From Anisus vortex (taxonomy: Eukaryota > Mollusca > Gastropoda > Planorbidae), in contig OX421497.1 of assembly GCA_949126835.1 (NCBI GenBank), forward strand, positions 24,679,612 to 24,743,611: a stretch of DNA of 64,000 nt, given 5' to 3'. The translations under genes and the position numbers were made by a program. Under the pieces are notes generated by a model. The model saw only the letters and a list, made by a program, of their open reading frames with translations. It had not been told where the DNA came from and searched no databases. Shown here piece after piece: positions 47,101-62,100 of this stretch (positions are counted from its first letter, which is position 1; each line of letters begins with the position of its first letter).

Positions 47101-50100
47101 ACATCATGGAAAATCTATTCAACAATGCTGTGTATGGAACATGGAATATACCAGTGATGGAAAAGGTGGGTGCTGTCACAATATTCAACCCTACAATTTA
47201 AATCATTCTTATTTAGGCGTTACCATACTAAATATTGTTTCAGTAACACTTTGTAACTGGTGTTTGTTATTCCAGTTGTTATTGTTTTAGCCTGTTGAGT
47301 TTCTGTCTAATTTCATTTAGACATTCAAACACATTAACTCCACAGTAAAAATTATAAGAAATTTTTTTTGCTGCAAAGGAATTTAACATGTTGAGGAACA
47401 TCGATAAAATCCATCAGAATCCTTAATTTAAGTCTTTGCACTACTTTAAATACTTAAAAACTAATACATCGTCTAGTCATACACAAATTCCAATTGAGTA
47501 ATTATGCCTACTGTTTACCAACCAAATGTAGTGTTTTCTAGTCGTATCAACTAAATATTAGATCTATTACAAAATGTCTTCACTTTATTTACAAAAGAAA
47601 GAAAACATTGAAAGAGTCTATTTTAACAAATGTTTGAAACGTTGTAGCATGTTTAATAAATCTAGTTATTAAATATTAAATTAGTGAAAGGTAAATTAGT
47701 TTAATAATTCAATGAATGATAATGTCTTATTTCAGTTTATCATGCAAGACATCTCCTGGTCAGAAACACCTTTGTTGGAAGCAGTGGACAAGAATGAAAC
47801 AGAAATCAGAGAACTGCGTTCAACACTCCGCGATGCTGTCATTTCCTCTATGATTCCACTACAGGCTTATGCAAAGAAATTTGAACCTTTCTTGCCAATT
47901 GTTAATGTGGATATCAAGCAATTCATCACGTAAGTTATCAGATAAGTTATCATTGTAGACATCAAGCTTGTACGTTTTAAAGTGGATGTCAAGCAAAAGT
48001 TATCATTGTACATGTCAAATAAATGAATGCAAACTTAGTCTGATGAGCTTCCGTTTATTAAGCAAAGAGACTATCATGTCCTGCTTATACTTATTGCAGT
48101 TTTGTAATAGTGTATTTTCAATAAAGCATTGATGAATAAAATTAGTCTTTAAGGCTGACAGTCCACTAAAGTAATTCAATGCTATTCATAAATATTTCTT
48201 CCTTTCAAATATGGGCAATAGATAAAAGAAACATGGATATTTCTTTATATCTGCTGCTTCATATCTTCTAGTAAAACTGACACTAATGTGATTATTGCAG
48301 AGAGATTCTACAGGACTGAGCTACAGAATTAATTTTGCCAATATCTCCCTTAAATTTAGTTTAGTTCTTTGACCATTAGAAAACAGCATTTTAATTGATC
48401 ATTCATTAGGGCATTAGAGTTGATTTAGGTACAGAAAAGTTTTTCACTTTCTGAATTAGTAGAACAATTTACATAAAAAGTTACTTAATTAATGCTTTAT
48501 TCTATATTGACTTATATTGCCGTGTATATATGGTGTTGCATTTTTTTTCATGCACCTGTAATAATAATATATATTATTTGTGCTAAAAAAGGTACCCTTG
48601 GTGTTTATTTCACTTTTGGTGTTCCCCAATTCTTCAGGGGGGGTATGCATGTCTGACAATGAGATAATTAGAATGTTAGTAAAACTTGTACAATTTTGTT
48701 GCAGTGCTTATGAAGATGAAAATCACACCAATAAAGAAATGGATAAAGAGGCGCAGAAACATCTGAGAGAAAAAGAAAGGATTTTGAAAATGCTACCTTA
48801 CACCATTACTATAGGACCTTATATCATCAACGTGGAGGGTGTCAGGGATCAACTGAGCTCTAAAAGGCTGGAACTGGCCAGCTCAATCCTGTCACTGATT
48901 GCTAAAAGATTAAGAAAAATGGCTGATGATGTAAGTTTTAATAGTTTTCCAACAATCTTCTCCATAAAAAAGAGCCCTTGTAAAATTATATAATAATATA
49001 AAAAAAGGTGAGCCGTGTATTTAAAATAGTTATCTGCCTTGTTTATTCACTAACCTAAATAAGAAAAAAAAATAAAGTAAAACCTTTCTTTAAAATAATT
49101 ATCTCCCTTGTTTGTTCTTTAATAACCTATGTAAAATAATAAAGTAAGAGCCTGTATTTAAAATTATTATCTCCCTTGTTTGTTCACTAACCTATGTATT
49201 TTTCACTCAAAATATTCCAGATGATAACTGAATTCAGAGATATGTTGTCAAGGATTACTGATGTTCCAGCTTGCATAGAAGATTTATTTAGTCTACGTGA
49301 ATGGATCGGTGAAGTTCCTGCCAAACTCGACAAGCTTCGTGTAAGAGATAGCCAGCTCTGAAGCTTGTAACTTAGTATTTGAAACAAACAAAGAAAATAA
49401 ACAACCCTTCCTCTAAATCCTATTTTTGTATATTTGTTATGCATTTGCCTCTTTTAAAGATTTTGTGCTTTGTTACCCACAAAGTGAATTTGATAGATCT
49501 GTAAATGATATAATTTATCAATAATTAAAAAATACGAGGAAATATTCCATTCAAGTGCGTTCAATAATAATTTCAAATGTGCACCATTAATTGTAACAAA
49601 TTAAAAAATGATATTTAGATGTTGGGGTGTGGGAATGCAGCTGTGAATAAAATGTATTGTCATGGTCTTAAACATCTATGTATCTAGTTTCAGATAGATA
49701 GGATAAAGGCAAGTGGGTCAATTAGCCTTCCAGTGGTCCAACAGCTCAAAAGCCATACAAAAGTTTGCAAAATTAAAAAAAAAGATATTGTTTTTGTAAA
49801 AAGTGTTGCATTCTTTAATATGATGATGATATTTTGTTTCCAATTAGGAAAACATGGCAGGTGTGCTGTCACAGTATGAGATACTTGATGACTACAATTT
49901 TAATCCAAGTGATGAAGATTTTCAAACAAAGTAAGTAAATAAATAAAACAAATTGCTTGCTTTAAAGAATCAATTGAGAAATTGGGTACACAGCTTTAAT
50001 GTTCTATGCATATTTCTGTAAAGCCATTCCAGCAAGTTTAACAAACTTGTATTGAAGAAAAAGCAGAGTCAGTAAAATATTGAAAGAAATGTCTAGAGAT

Positions 50101-53100
50101 TGAATGGGTTTAAACCACTATGCTGCTAAGTAAGTTGTAAAACTTATTCATACATATAAATGACAGAAGCATTATTTTATGATTTCATGCTCATACTTTT
50201 TTTGTAGGAAGTAAAAAAGGTTTTTAAATATATGATTGTTAAAAACCTTATGAATTAGATGCTATAATATATTTAACTTTTTGTTTATAGATATTGAACA
50301 TCTTTTAGGGTTTTAACAATCTGTTACAAAGCTTTGAATGATAAAATATTTTTTTAATGCTATTGAAAATGTTTTTACTTTTAGGGTTCTAATGATCGGA
50401 TGGCCTCTTAGGATAGAGCAGATGTGTGAGAAAAAGATGGAAGCCTTGGAGGAGGATGAGGATAGATATTTTAGACAGCTAGAGTCCGATACCATAACTC
50501 TAAATGAACGTTTAGACACTAACCAGGTTAGACCATTACTCTTAGCAGTATTTGTTTGTTCTGTAGGCCGTGTCAAATAAAAAATCTTTCTTTAAAATAC
50601 AAAATGTCCATTTATTTTCCAAAACAGATAATAGTGGCTGCCATGGCTGAACACTCGGACATGGACAAAGCTCATGAGTACGCCAATGAGATGAGAAGAA
50701 TGTACAAGAATCTCAAAGATTGTCAAGACTTGGCCCAGCTGTACAACAGCAGAGAAAAACTGTTTAAACTGAAGCCAACTAATGTAAGAAATACATAGAG
50801 ATATTTCTCTTTCTTTTAAACTGAAGCCAATAAAAGTAAGAAATACATAGAGATATTTCTCTTTCTTTTAAACTGAAGCCAATTAATGTAAGAAATACAT
50901 AGAGATATTTCTCTTTCTTTTAAACTGAAGCCAATTAATGTAAGAAATACATAGAGATATTTCTCTTTCTTTTAAACTGAAGCCAATTAATGTAAGAAAT
51001 ACATAGAGATATTTCTCTTTCTTTTAAACTGAAGCCAATTAATGTAAGAAATACATAGAGATATTTCTCTTTCTTTTAAACTGAAGCCAACTAATGTAAG
51101 AAATACATAGAGATATTTCTCTTTCTTTTAAACTGAAGCCAATTAATGTAAGAAATACATAGAGATATTTCTCTTTCTTTTAAACTGAAGCCAATTAATG
51201 TAAGAAATACATAGAGATATATCTCTTTCTTTTAAACTGAAGCCAATTAATGTAAGAAATACATAGAGATATTTCTCTTTCTTTTAAACTGAAGCCAACT
51301 AATGTAAGAAATACATAGAGATATTTCTCTTTCTTTTAAACTGAAGCCAATTAATGTAAGAAATACATAGAGATATTTCTCTTTCTTTTAAACTGAAGCC
51401 AATAAATGTAAGAAATACAAAGAGATATATCTCTTTCTTTTAAACTGAAGCCAATTAATGTAAGAAATACATAGAGATATTTCTCTTTCTTTTAAACTGA
51501 AGCCAATTAATGTAAGAAATACATAGAGATATTTCTCTTTCTTTTAAACTGAAGCCAATTAATGTAAGAAATACATAGAGATATTTTTCTTTCTTTTAAA
51601 CTGAAGCCAATTAATGTAAGAAATACATAGAGATATTTCTCTTTCTTTTAAACTGAAGCCAATTAATGTAAGAAATACATAGAGATATTTCTCTTTCTTT
51701 TAAACTGAAGCCAATTAATGTAAGAAATACATAGAGATATTTCTCTTTCTTTTAAACTGAAGCCAACTAATGTAAGAAATACATAGAGATATTTCTCTTT
51801 CTTTTAAACTGAAGCCAATTAATGTAAGAAATACATAGAGATATTTCTCTTTCTTTTAAACTGAAGCCAATTAATGTAAGAAATACATAGAGATATTTCT
51901 CTTTCTTTTAAACTGAAGCCAATTAATGTAAGAAATACATAGAGATATTTCTCTTTCTTTTAAACTGAAGCCAATTAATGTAAGAAATACATAGAGATAT
52001 TTCTCTTTCTTTTAAACTGAAGCCAACTAATGTAAGAAATACATAGAGATATATCTCTTTCTTTTAAACTGAAGCCAACTAATGTAAGAAATACATAGAG
52101 ATATTTCTCTTTCTTTTAAACTGAAGCCAATTAATGTAAGAAATACATAGAGATATTTCTCTTTCTTTTAAACTGAAGCCAATTAATGTAAGAAATACAT
52201 AGAGATATTTCTCTTTCTTTTAAACTGAAGCCAATTAATGTAAGAAATACATAGAGATATTTCTCTTTCTCTTAAACTGAAGCCATCTAAACAGGGCCGT
52301 ATTTAGGATTGTGGGGGCCCTGTTCCCAAGGGCCAAATTTATGTGGTCGTGGACTCGACCCTGCCAGTGTTACTTAACAATCAAATGGGATTTCCTATTT
52401 TTCCTATTCTTCTTCTTCTTCTATTAGCCAGTCTGCAGAGCTGTTCACTCTCTTGCAGTCAATGCCAGACAAACATATTTACATGTCTTTTTCAGTTGTT
52501 CAATACTGCTATATAGTGTGTTGGTAAAGGTAGGTTGAGGGGGAGCAAGGTGTATCTGAGGTAGGTTAGCTCAGGGCATTCAAGCAGGAAGTGGTCGACA
52601 GTTTCTTGTGGGCAGGGGCAAAGTCTGCAGTTAGATGGGTGAGTTGGGTTTATTCTATTTAGGTGTGAGTTGAGTGCTATATGTCCTGTTCTCAACTGGA
52701 ATATAGTGCATTGTTCTTTGCGGGGGAGGAACTTTATGTTGTCTTGTTTGTTGAGCTGGTTCATTTCTTTGTACATTTTTCTTACAGTTGTTCCCTGAGC
52801 CCATTGATTTAGCCATTCCTCCTTAAAGTTGTTTTTTAGCATGTTGCACACTGTATTGTAGCTGACAGGTCTTTCATATTGGTCCATGCTAGCTCCCTTT
52901 CTAGCCAGTCTGTCTGCTTTTTCATTTCCTGGTATGCCAATATGTCCTGGGATCCATTGTAGAGTTATGTTGATGTTGTATGTGCTTATTAGGTAGTCCA
53001 GAGTGTGTTCTAATAGGGTGATTTCTTTCAAGCTTGGTGAGGTTTTGCCTGTTTGAAGTGCTGATTGAGAGTCGGTGAAGATGACTATATCTGATGGGGC

Positions 53101-56100
53101 AAGATGTTTGTTGTTATATTTATGTTCTACTGTCTCAAGGGCAATAATCATAGCATCTACTTCTGCTTGAAAGTTTGTGCAATAGTTCCCACATGGTGCA
53201 CTTATTTCAAGGCATTTTTTATCAGGGAAGGTCAGGTAAGCGCCTAGTCCAGCATTTATTGTAACTTTAAATGCTGAGCCATCTGTATAAATGTGGATGG
53301 CTGTATCTGTATAGCTTTTGATGGTTTCTAGTGCACCTACTTTAAGTTCTAGCGGGTTAGATGTTTTGGTTAGGCTTTTGTTGTTCAAAGAGGTTTTGAT
53401 TCTTGGTTGCCTTTGTCTTCCTCCGGGGGTAAATGCGAATGTCTTGTGATTGGTTCTCGGTTTTGGGGGAGGTGGTGTTTTTGTTGTAGTTCGTCTGCTA
53501 TCTGCAATAGGGTCTTTTGTTTCTTTTTTGAGGTTGTTATGTTGCCTTCAATAAGTATTTTGTTTGGGTGGTCATTCTCCAGTCTTTTGTACCTTTCAAC
53601 TGCTTCTAGAGCTGCCCTGTCTCGTCTTAGTTGCAGTGGCTCAATGTTTGAGTCTATCTCACAGGCGCCTGTGGGTGTTGATCTCATACCCCCACTGATG
53701 AGGCTCAGGGCTTGGTTCTGTATTGTGTCTATTGCATTTAGCTGTGTCTGGTTGGCTGTTGTTTGTAGGGGCAGGCAGTATTCTAGTGCTGATCTTATAT
53801 ACCCAATGTATAAATTCCTTAAAGTGTTTTTTTTTGCCCCCTCATGCAGTGCTGGATAGGTGCTATATAATGTTTGGCCTTTTTGAAGCTTTTTCTTTTA
53901 AGTCGGTCATGAAGTTTTTCCTATTTACAGTATTTGTTCATTGTGCGCTTCTACAAAAACACTTTTCTAATTGCCGAAAGAAAAGACAAAAATTTTTTTT
54001 TGGAATGTGTGGGGGCCCCTGTTCCATAGGAACATGTGGAACATGCCTAAATATGCCTCTGCATCTAAATTTAAGAGATAAATAGATAATATTTCTCTTT
54101 CTTTTAAACTGAAGCCAATTAAAGTAAGGGATAAATTTATTGTTCTTTAATATTTCAGACTATTTACATTCTTCAAAAATATTTTATGCCAGGGTAAAAA
54201 TATAAAAGATTGTTTGGCTGCTCTGGTGAGGTTGGATTGCTCCTGATTTTTTTTTAATAAATAATACCATTTGTACCACTAATTAAATTAGAGTTCAAAC
54301 TTGAAACAGAAATGATAAAACCTATGAACTATAGGACACAATTATAATATAATTCCTATGAACTATAGGACACAATTATAATATAATTCCTATGATTTTG
54401 TTCTTCAGTATAGCCGGATCGGAAAGATAATGAAAGAGTTTGAGCCCTTTAGGAAATTGTGGATAACAACATCTGAATGGGTTCGTTGGCATGAGAGTTG
54501 GTTGACTGATCCCATGAGTTCAATAAATGCTGAGGAACTAGAGAGAACAGTAACAGAATCCTGGAAGACAATGCAGAAATCTGTCAGATATTTTAGCAAC
54601 ATACCAGGTACTTATAATTTTTTAGCACAGTGCTAACTGCTAACATGTGATTGTAGCTTTTATATTTGCTGATTAATTAATTAATATGCTAAACAATTTT
54701 ATTCACAGGTTGTTTTATCAATATTTAGAGACTGTTAGAGACTGTTATAACTTAAATATGTTTTTCGTCATCTTAGCCGTACAGGAAGTTGCAAACCATA
54801 TAAAAAGTAATATTGAAGATTTCAAGCCTTTTGTTCCTTTAATACAAGGCCTTACTAATCCTGGACTTCGACAGAGACATTGGGATATAGTAAGTAGTAT
54901 ATAAATATTTTTTTGTATTAAAACTTTCATTCTCACTACTTAGTTATGGCTTTGGTTGTCTAAAATGATGGAGAGCATAAATGATTCACACAATCTACTT
55001 GTAGTAACAATTATAAATGTTTTAGCATCAAAATCTACTGGACAGTTTTAATCTCTGTATTTACAATAGTTAAATGCAATATCCATAATGATAATAATAA
55101 AGAATAAGTAGCTGTAACACTTCAGTAGACGCTTCAACAAAGTATATAAGCCAACAACAACACACATTCTATTCTGCTGCCATTATATAGACTATATAGA
55201 CCTATGTAAGAAAGAGCTAGAAACTCAGCCTCATAAAGTTTTAAATAAAAAAGAGAAAGCAAGGGACTTCTATAATCTTCAAAAACCATTATCTAATTGA
55301 TACAAATTATCTCAAATCCTCATACATAAAGAGTTTAATTATATTGCATAACATTGTAATATATAAAAACATAATGTTTTAATTTATATGTTGGTCAGTG
55401 TCTTGATTCAAGATTTACCTGAATCAATTTGTGATGTGACTCCACGAACCGATACGGAAGTCGGTAAAACTGATTTTTCAATAAATGCAAAATAATGTGT
55501 AAAATTGGCCCTAGGTCATTTTTAAGATAGTTATTGATTTGTAATGTTGAATGCTGTAGCTGTGAAATTCTCAAACTAACATTATTTTTCCAAGTTTTAA
55601 GAAAATGTGTTTTTAAGCAGCTTTTGTTTAAAATCAAACGAAATATCTTCTAAAGATAAAATTGTTTATAAGTCAACTAAATATTATTTAAAATCTTTAA
55701 AACTTTAACAGCTAGTGTAATGACTCATTATGAAAGTGTATACCTAATTTCATGGTAATTGGTTAATATTTGTTTATCCTGGTAATATTTAATTATCTGT
55801 TATAAATGCTAAACTGTAAAAAATCGGTAGTGTTTTCTTTTTCATTTTTCTCCAAAACGACTTTCTTTACCTTTACTTATATAATTTTGAATAACTTTTG
55901 AACTAATCAATCGATTTTAGAAATTTTTTCTCCACTGCAGAGATAAATGAATAAGCTTTTATTAAATACATTAAACTAAATATCTGATTTTGCTGACTTC
56001 AGTACCATTCTGTGGGGTTGCATCACATTTCTAGTTTTTTTGCAGATTAAAATTATTTAACTGATTTTCTAGTTTTTTCTACTGGAAGATTCTAAAGTGG

Positions 56101-59100
56101 TACTTCAACTGTAGCCTGTAGCCTTAAAAAAGTTTAGTTTTTATAATACCTTTTAGTGAAAAAAAAATTATCATGTAGTTCAACTCTAATTATAAAAAAA
56201 AAGTTTATTGAATTATGTATATGCTGCTATTTGCAAAATAATAAATCTTATGTAAATGTTCATATAAAATTATCTGAAAAAACTAATTCATAGATTAACG
56301 TATATACTCGCGTATAAGTCGCACCAGTGTATAAGTCGCACCCCTAGTCTAAGATTTTTTTTCTTATATGTTGTCATTGACCCGCGCATAAGTCGCACCC
56401 CGACTTCCCAGGTTACACTGCCTTTTAATATCTAAAAGATGCATACCTTTTAAACATAAAAGTTACTAAATATTCACCCTAATTTGGAAACTTTCCATAC
56501 AAAAATGGTTTTAATCGTGCATAAGGCAAACATAAATAAAGGCAGGGCTTCAGTTATTTTAAACAACCGATCAATACTTGTCAATAGGCCTACAGACATT
56601 AGTGAGATGGGAAAGTAAGGTATCCGTTTCTTCATCTAAGTACATTTCCCTACTCAAGTCTCTATCCCTATAGTAACACTACACATAAAAAAAGTCTTTG
56701 AAGTACGTCATTAGACTCAATGTCGCCTAGACTGGAGACTGGGAGGCGCCGGCATTTATGACGCGCTATACATGTGTCCTAATTACCGTTAACATTGTTT
56801 GTGATGATTTTAAGTGCGTCTGCGTGACCGAAAAATAATAAGCTGTGTTTTTTTTTCAACACTTATATGCAACTAATGAAAAATAAAACACACTATTGAC
56901 ATTTCACGCGTCCATCTGCCGATCGTAGTTTTGGAAACATGGCCTAGACTTGGTGCGGTTTAGTCGGAATGCTCAACACTGCCTTATTAGTAGGCTATAG
57001 CCTATAAGCCTAGACCTTAAGTACTAAAAAAAACACATCTTAAGCTTATAGGCCTACCTACATTATAGGCCTAGACAGGCTTTCATACATTTACGATTTT
57101 TTCCATACTTTCAAAAAGCCTACCAATAAATGCCGCCTTTAAACTTACGCTACGACAATACAAAATCGGTCTAAAAGTTCAAAAGAAAAGCAGGGGGATG
57201 GGGATGAAAAACTTATATTTGTCGATTTCAATGTCAGTTATATAAAGATAGGCTAGTAATATTTACACCTACGAAAGTGTTCTAAATGTAAAATGTATGC
57301 CAACGCATATCCTAACCTAATAATTCTAAACAACTCCGAGATCAACTATACGGGTTATGTAGGAAACTTTATGACTGAGTAGTGATGTTTTTCTAACTTT
57401 TCAAAAACAGTGTTGGGTGTATAAGTCGCACCCCTACTTTTTGTCGAAATTTTTGGTAAAAAAAGTGCGACTTATACGCAAGTATATACGGTATCTTAAT
57501 ATTTATTGCAAATTATATGAATAGATCACACTTTGTCTTATCAAATTAAGTTCATCCCTAGTTATCTGAATAAATCAAAACTTTTTCTTATCAAATTATG
57601 TTCATCCCTAGTTATCTGAATAAATCACACTTTGTCTTATCAAATTATGTTCATCCCTAGTTATCTGAATAAATCACACTTTGTCTTATCAAATCAAGTT
57701 CATCCCTAGTTATCTGAATAAATCACACTTTGTCTTATCAAATCATGTTCATCCCTAGTTATCTGAATAAATCACACTTTGTCTTATCAGATTATTACAT
57801 CCCTAGTTATCTGAATAAATCACACTTTGTCTTATCAGATTATTACATCCCTAGTTATCTGAATAAATCACACTTTGTCTTATCAGATTATTACATCCCT
57901 AGTTATCTGAATAAATCACACTTTGTCTTATCAGATTATTACATCCCTAGTTATCTGAATAAATCACACTTTGTCTTATTAACTTATGTGCATCCCTAGT
58001 TATCTGAATAAATCACACTTTGTCTTATCAGATAATTACATCCCTATTTATCTGAATAAATCACACTTTGTCTTATCAGATTATTACATCCCTAGTTATC
58101 TGAATAAATCACACTTTGTCTTATTAACTTATGTGCATCCCTAGTTATCTGAATAAATCACATTTAGTCTTATCAAATTATGTTAATTCCTAGTTATCTG
58201 AATAAATCACACTTTGTCTTATCAAATTATGTTCATTCCTGGTTATCTGAATAAATCACACTTTTTCTTATCAAATTATGTACATCCCTAGTTATCTGAA
58301 TAAATCACACTATGTCTTATCAAATTATGTACATGCCTAGTTATCTGAATAAATCTCACTTTGTCTTTCAAATTATGTACATCCCTAGTTATCAGAAGAA
58401 ATCGGAATGAAACTGAAACCAAGTCCAAACTTAACATTCACTAAAGTGCTTGAGTTGAAGCTTGATGATCACATCGATGTCATCTCAAGGGTTTCTGAAA
58501 TAGCAGCTAAAGAGTATGGCATAGAGCTGGTGAGACTGTCTTCATATAATCATTCCAATTAATAGTCTTATAAAGAGATTATTTCACATCCACTGAGACA
58601 TTTCCAAACATGGGCACTATTTCAATATCATGACTAGATCTTATGTTACTTTTTGCTCATTTATATGGGCACCTTATTAATAAGTGATGGATACATTTAA
58701 TAGATGGTTACATCCTAGCTATGATTGGTGGATACATTTTATTGATATTTACATCTATGTCATGATTGTTGGAAATATTTAATTTACGGTTAAATCCATG
58801 AGTTGATCAGTGGAGACACTTGATTGATGGTTACACCCACATTTAAATTTCTGGATACATTTAATTGTTTATTTTCATCTGCCTATTGATTGGTGGATAT
58901 ATTTATTTAAGGTTCACATACATGTTATGATTGGTAGATACATCTAATTGATGGTTACATACTGGTTATGATTGATGGATAGATTTTTTAAACAGTTACA
59001 TAAAAGTTATGATTGGTGGATACATTTAACTGACGGTTACATACAGATTATGATTGGTGAAAACATTTAGTTGATAAATGTTACATTCAAGTTATGATTG

Positions 59101-62100
59101 GTAGATTGATGGTTCCATACAGTTTATGATTAGTGGATATATTTAATTTACTTGTACACTATCAGCATGTTACCATAGTTACTAAGATGCTTGTCTGTAT
59201 TAAGGCACTGAATAAAATGGAGGCGGACTGGGAAAACCTAGAGTTTGATGTCCAGCCTTATAAAAACAGTGGAACATTCATGCTGAAAGCATCGGATGAG
59301 ATCTCTCAGCAGCTGGACGACCACATCGTCATGACTCAGTCGATGGCCTTCTCGCCTTATAAGAAGGAGTTTGAGGAGCGGATCCAGCTGTGGGAGCAAA
59401 AACTGAAGCTTACACAGGTCAGTTCTGTGGTCACCAAGATTTTCGGGGTATTGCCGTACAGAAGTATGATTATCTACAGAGCTTTTAATAGTATGATTCT
59501 CTACAGAGCTTCTAATTGACCAGGCTTAACAAATTATTTAAACATTTGTTAAATATAAGAAGCCAAAAAATGTAAAAATTATTTTTCAAGGTTTTTAATG
59601 ATTCAGTAGTTATTATTTATTACAAGTTGACCTTTTGTACTAGGTATATTTTAAAAAAAATAGCAAGACAACAATGGAAAAAAATAACAACTTTAGCAGC
59701 ATGTATATAGTAAAGTAAAGTACCATCGGACAAAATTGATCATAGTGAAGAGTGGCCACAGCATATTAGGGGGATATGTGGCCAGCACTAGGGAAAAAAT
59801 CCTAGCCTCCACCAGGATTTGAACCCAGGACCTCCGGTATGCCAGTCACACACGCTACTGCTGGGCCACCGTGCCCCACAGCATGTATGATACAATAGAA
59901 ATTTATCTTCTTGTTTATTAGAATAAATGTGGTTTTATTTTTTATCCTGATGCATCAAATTGCCTTGGTTTTTAATACAAACATTAAAAACAAAGAAATT
60001 GTTTTGTACTACTTTTGGTATTTTTGTTTATAGCTGATGAATATGTCTAGATTTAGGTTTACATGAATTATTTGTATATGTTTAATTTTATAAGAGGCTT
60101 TCACATTGTTTTGTAAAAAGAATATTATATATATATATATATATAGACAGACAGATAAATGTACAAAATAAACTAACTAATATAAATGTCTTTAAAGTTT
60201 TTGAATCTCTGCATAGCTGTAATTTAAAAAGAGTTACTGTTCTGGTTAAAACAGGATGTTCTTGATGCCTGGTTAAATGTTCAGCGATCTTGGCTTTACC
60301 TGGAGCCAATCTTCAGCTCAGATGATATAACCAAGCAACTGCCTACAGAAAGCAAAAGATATAACACCATGGAAAGGGTTTGGAGGAAACTGATGAGAAT
60401 GGCTAAAGCTGAATCTCATGTGAGTGTTCTTGGCTGCTTCTAGTGTTCAGACTCTAGTGCTGGTAACATGGTTACATTCTCAGCAATATGATGTTAATGT
60501 TGGTAATTTCCTGATTCATTTTCAAAACCATGATTCAAATTATTACATTTTTCTGTTTCATTCTAAACGGTATAATTCAAGTGTTTACATTGTCTTGTTT
60601 TATGCACATTCTTTTTGTTGTATTATGTAATAATTTTTTGGTAAGTATCAATGGTATTAATATATTTCCAAGGAATGAAACGTCCACAAACATCTGTTAA
60701 CATCTCCATAGGGCAATATACACATCTTTATTAATTTTTTGTTATCATCCTCATCAGTCAAGATCTTCTTTTTTTGTCTTTACATCTTTCTGTCTCTTGC
60801 TATCTTCTCCACTGTATGCACATCATTTTCTACTTCTCATCACAAGGTGTTCCTGGGGCCTCCCTCTTTATCTTGCACCCTGTGGATTCTATGCCAGAGC
60901 TTGTCAGACAGATGATATGGGAACATATATTTTTTAAATATATTTTTTTCTTCTGTCCTGAAGGTGATCATTGTTTGTCCAGATGAAAACATGCTGACGG
61001 ATCTGAAGAAGTGCAACGAACTTTTGGATCACGTGTCTAAAGGGCTGAGTGATTATCTGGAAACAAAAAGGGGTCACTTCCCTCGCTTCTTCTTTTTGTC
61101 TGATGATGAACTCCTGGAGATTTTGTCCCAGACCAAAGATCCCAGAGCTGTCCAGCCTCATTTGAGAAAATGTTTTGAAAACATAGCAAGTGTAAGTCTT
61201 GTTGCTTGTCAATTATACATAGCAAGTGTAAGTATTGTTGCTTGTCAATTATACATAGCAAGTGTAAGTCTTGTTGCTTGTCAATTATACATAGCAAGTG
61301 TAAGTCTTGTAGCTTGTCAATTATACATGCTAGTCTCTGCTTTTGAAACTGGTGAATTCTGCTTTACAGACTGAAAGAAATGCTTTTCTTTGTGTTAATT
61401 TTTTCAATATAGAAGATAAGAGTTTGTTTGAAATATTGCCTTGTGTATTCTATTTTGAGTCTAATTCTGTCATCTGCCAGCTGAGGTTTGAGGATGATTT
61501 GAAAATCTCCAAGATGTACTCTGGTGAAGGGGAATGTGTTGATCTGTGTGAGGAGCTTTATCCAGTAGGCAATGTTGAAGACTGGATGGTGGAGATCGAA
61601 AGGGTTATGAAGGCCACTGTTAGAGAAGTAATAAAAACTGCAATACCAGATTATCAACTGGTTAGTACAGCACTTCTTCACACTATTGTAATATATTATC
61701 AACTGGATAGCACAGCACTACTTTACACTATTGTAATATATTATCAACTGGATAGTACAGCACTACTTCTCACTATTGTTATTTATTATCAACTGGATAG
61801 CACAGCACTACTTCTCACTATTGTATTATATTACCAACTGGTTAGTACAGCCTTACTTCATACTATTGTAATATATTATCAACTGGATAGTACAGCAGAC
61901 ATCCAAAGCACAATTTTTTCTTGCTGTTGCTAGCATGGTCAATGTCCCCCTAGAACAGGGGTCGGCAACCTTTTGCTAACAGTGTGCCAAACTAGGATTT
62001 CTAAATCATTCAGCGTGTCAACAACCTAAAATGAATCGTTACAAAGGTTTATATTTAATACAATATTAACGTGTTTGTGATTATCCTCTTTATTTGCATT

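Noticed and set aside
48580..48704. Open frame extending DNAH1 exon 14 upstream
   Set aside because: The acceptor at 48703-48704 gives the phase and family match; upstream sequence is intron read-through.
57730..57999. 89-codon plus-strand frame with a 16-residue repeat
   Set aside because: Follows from the 48-bp acceptor array before DNAH1 exon 21.
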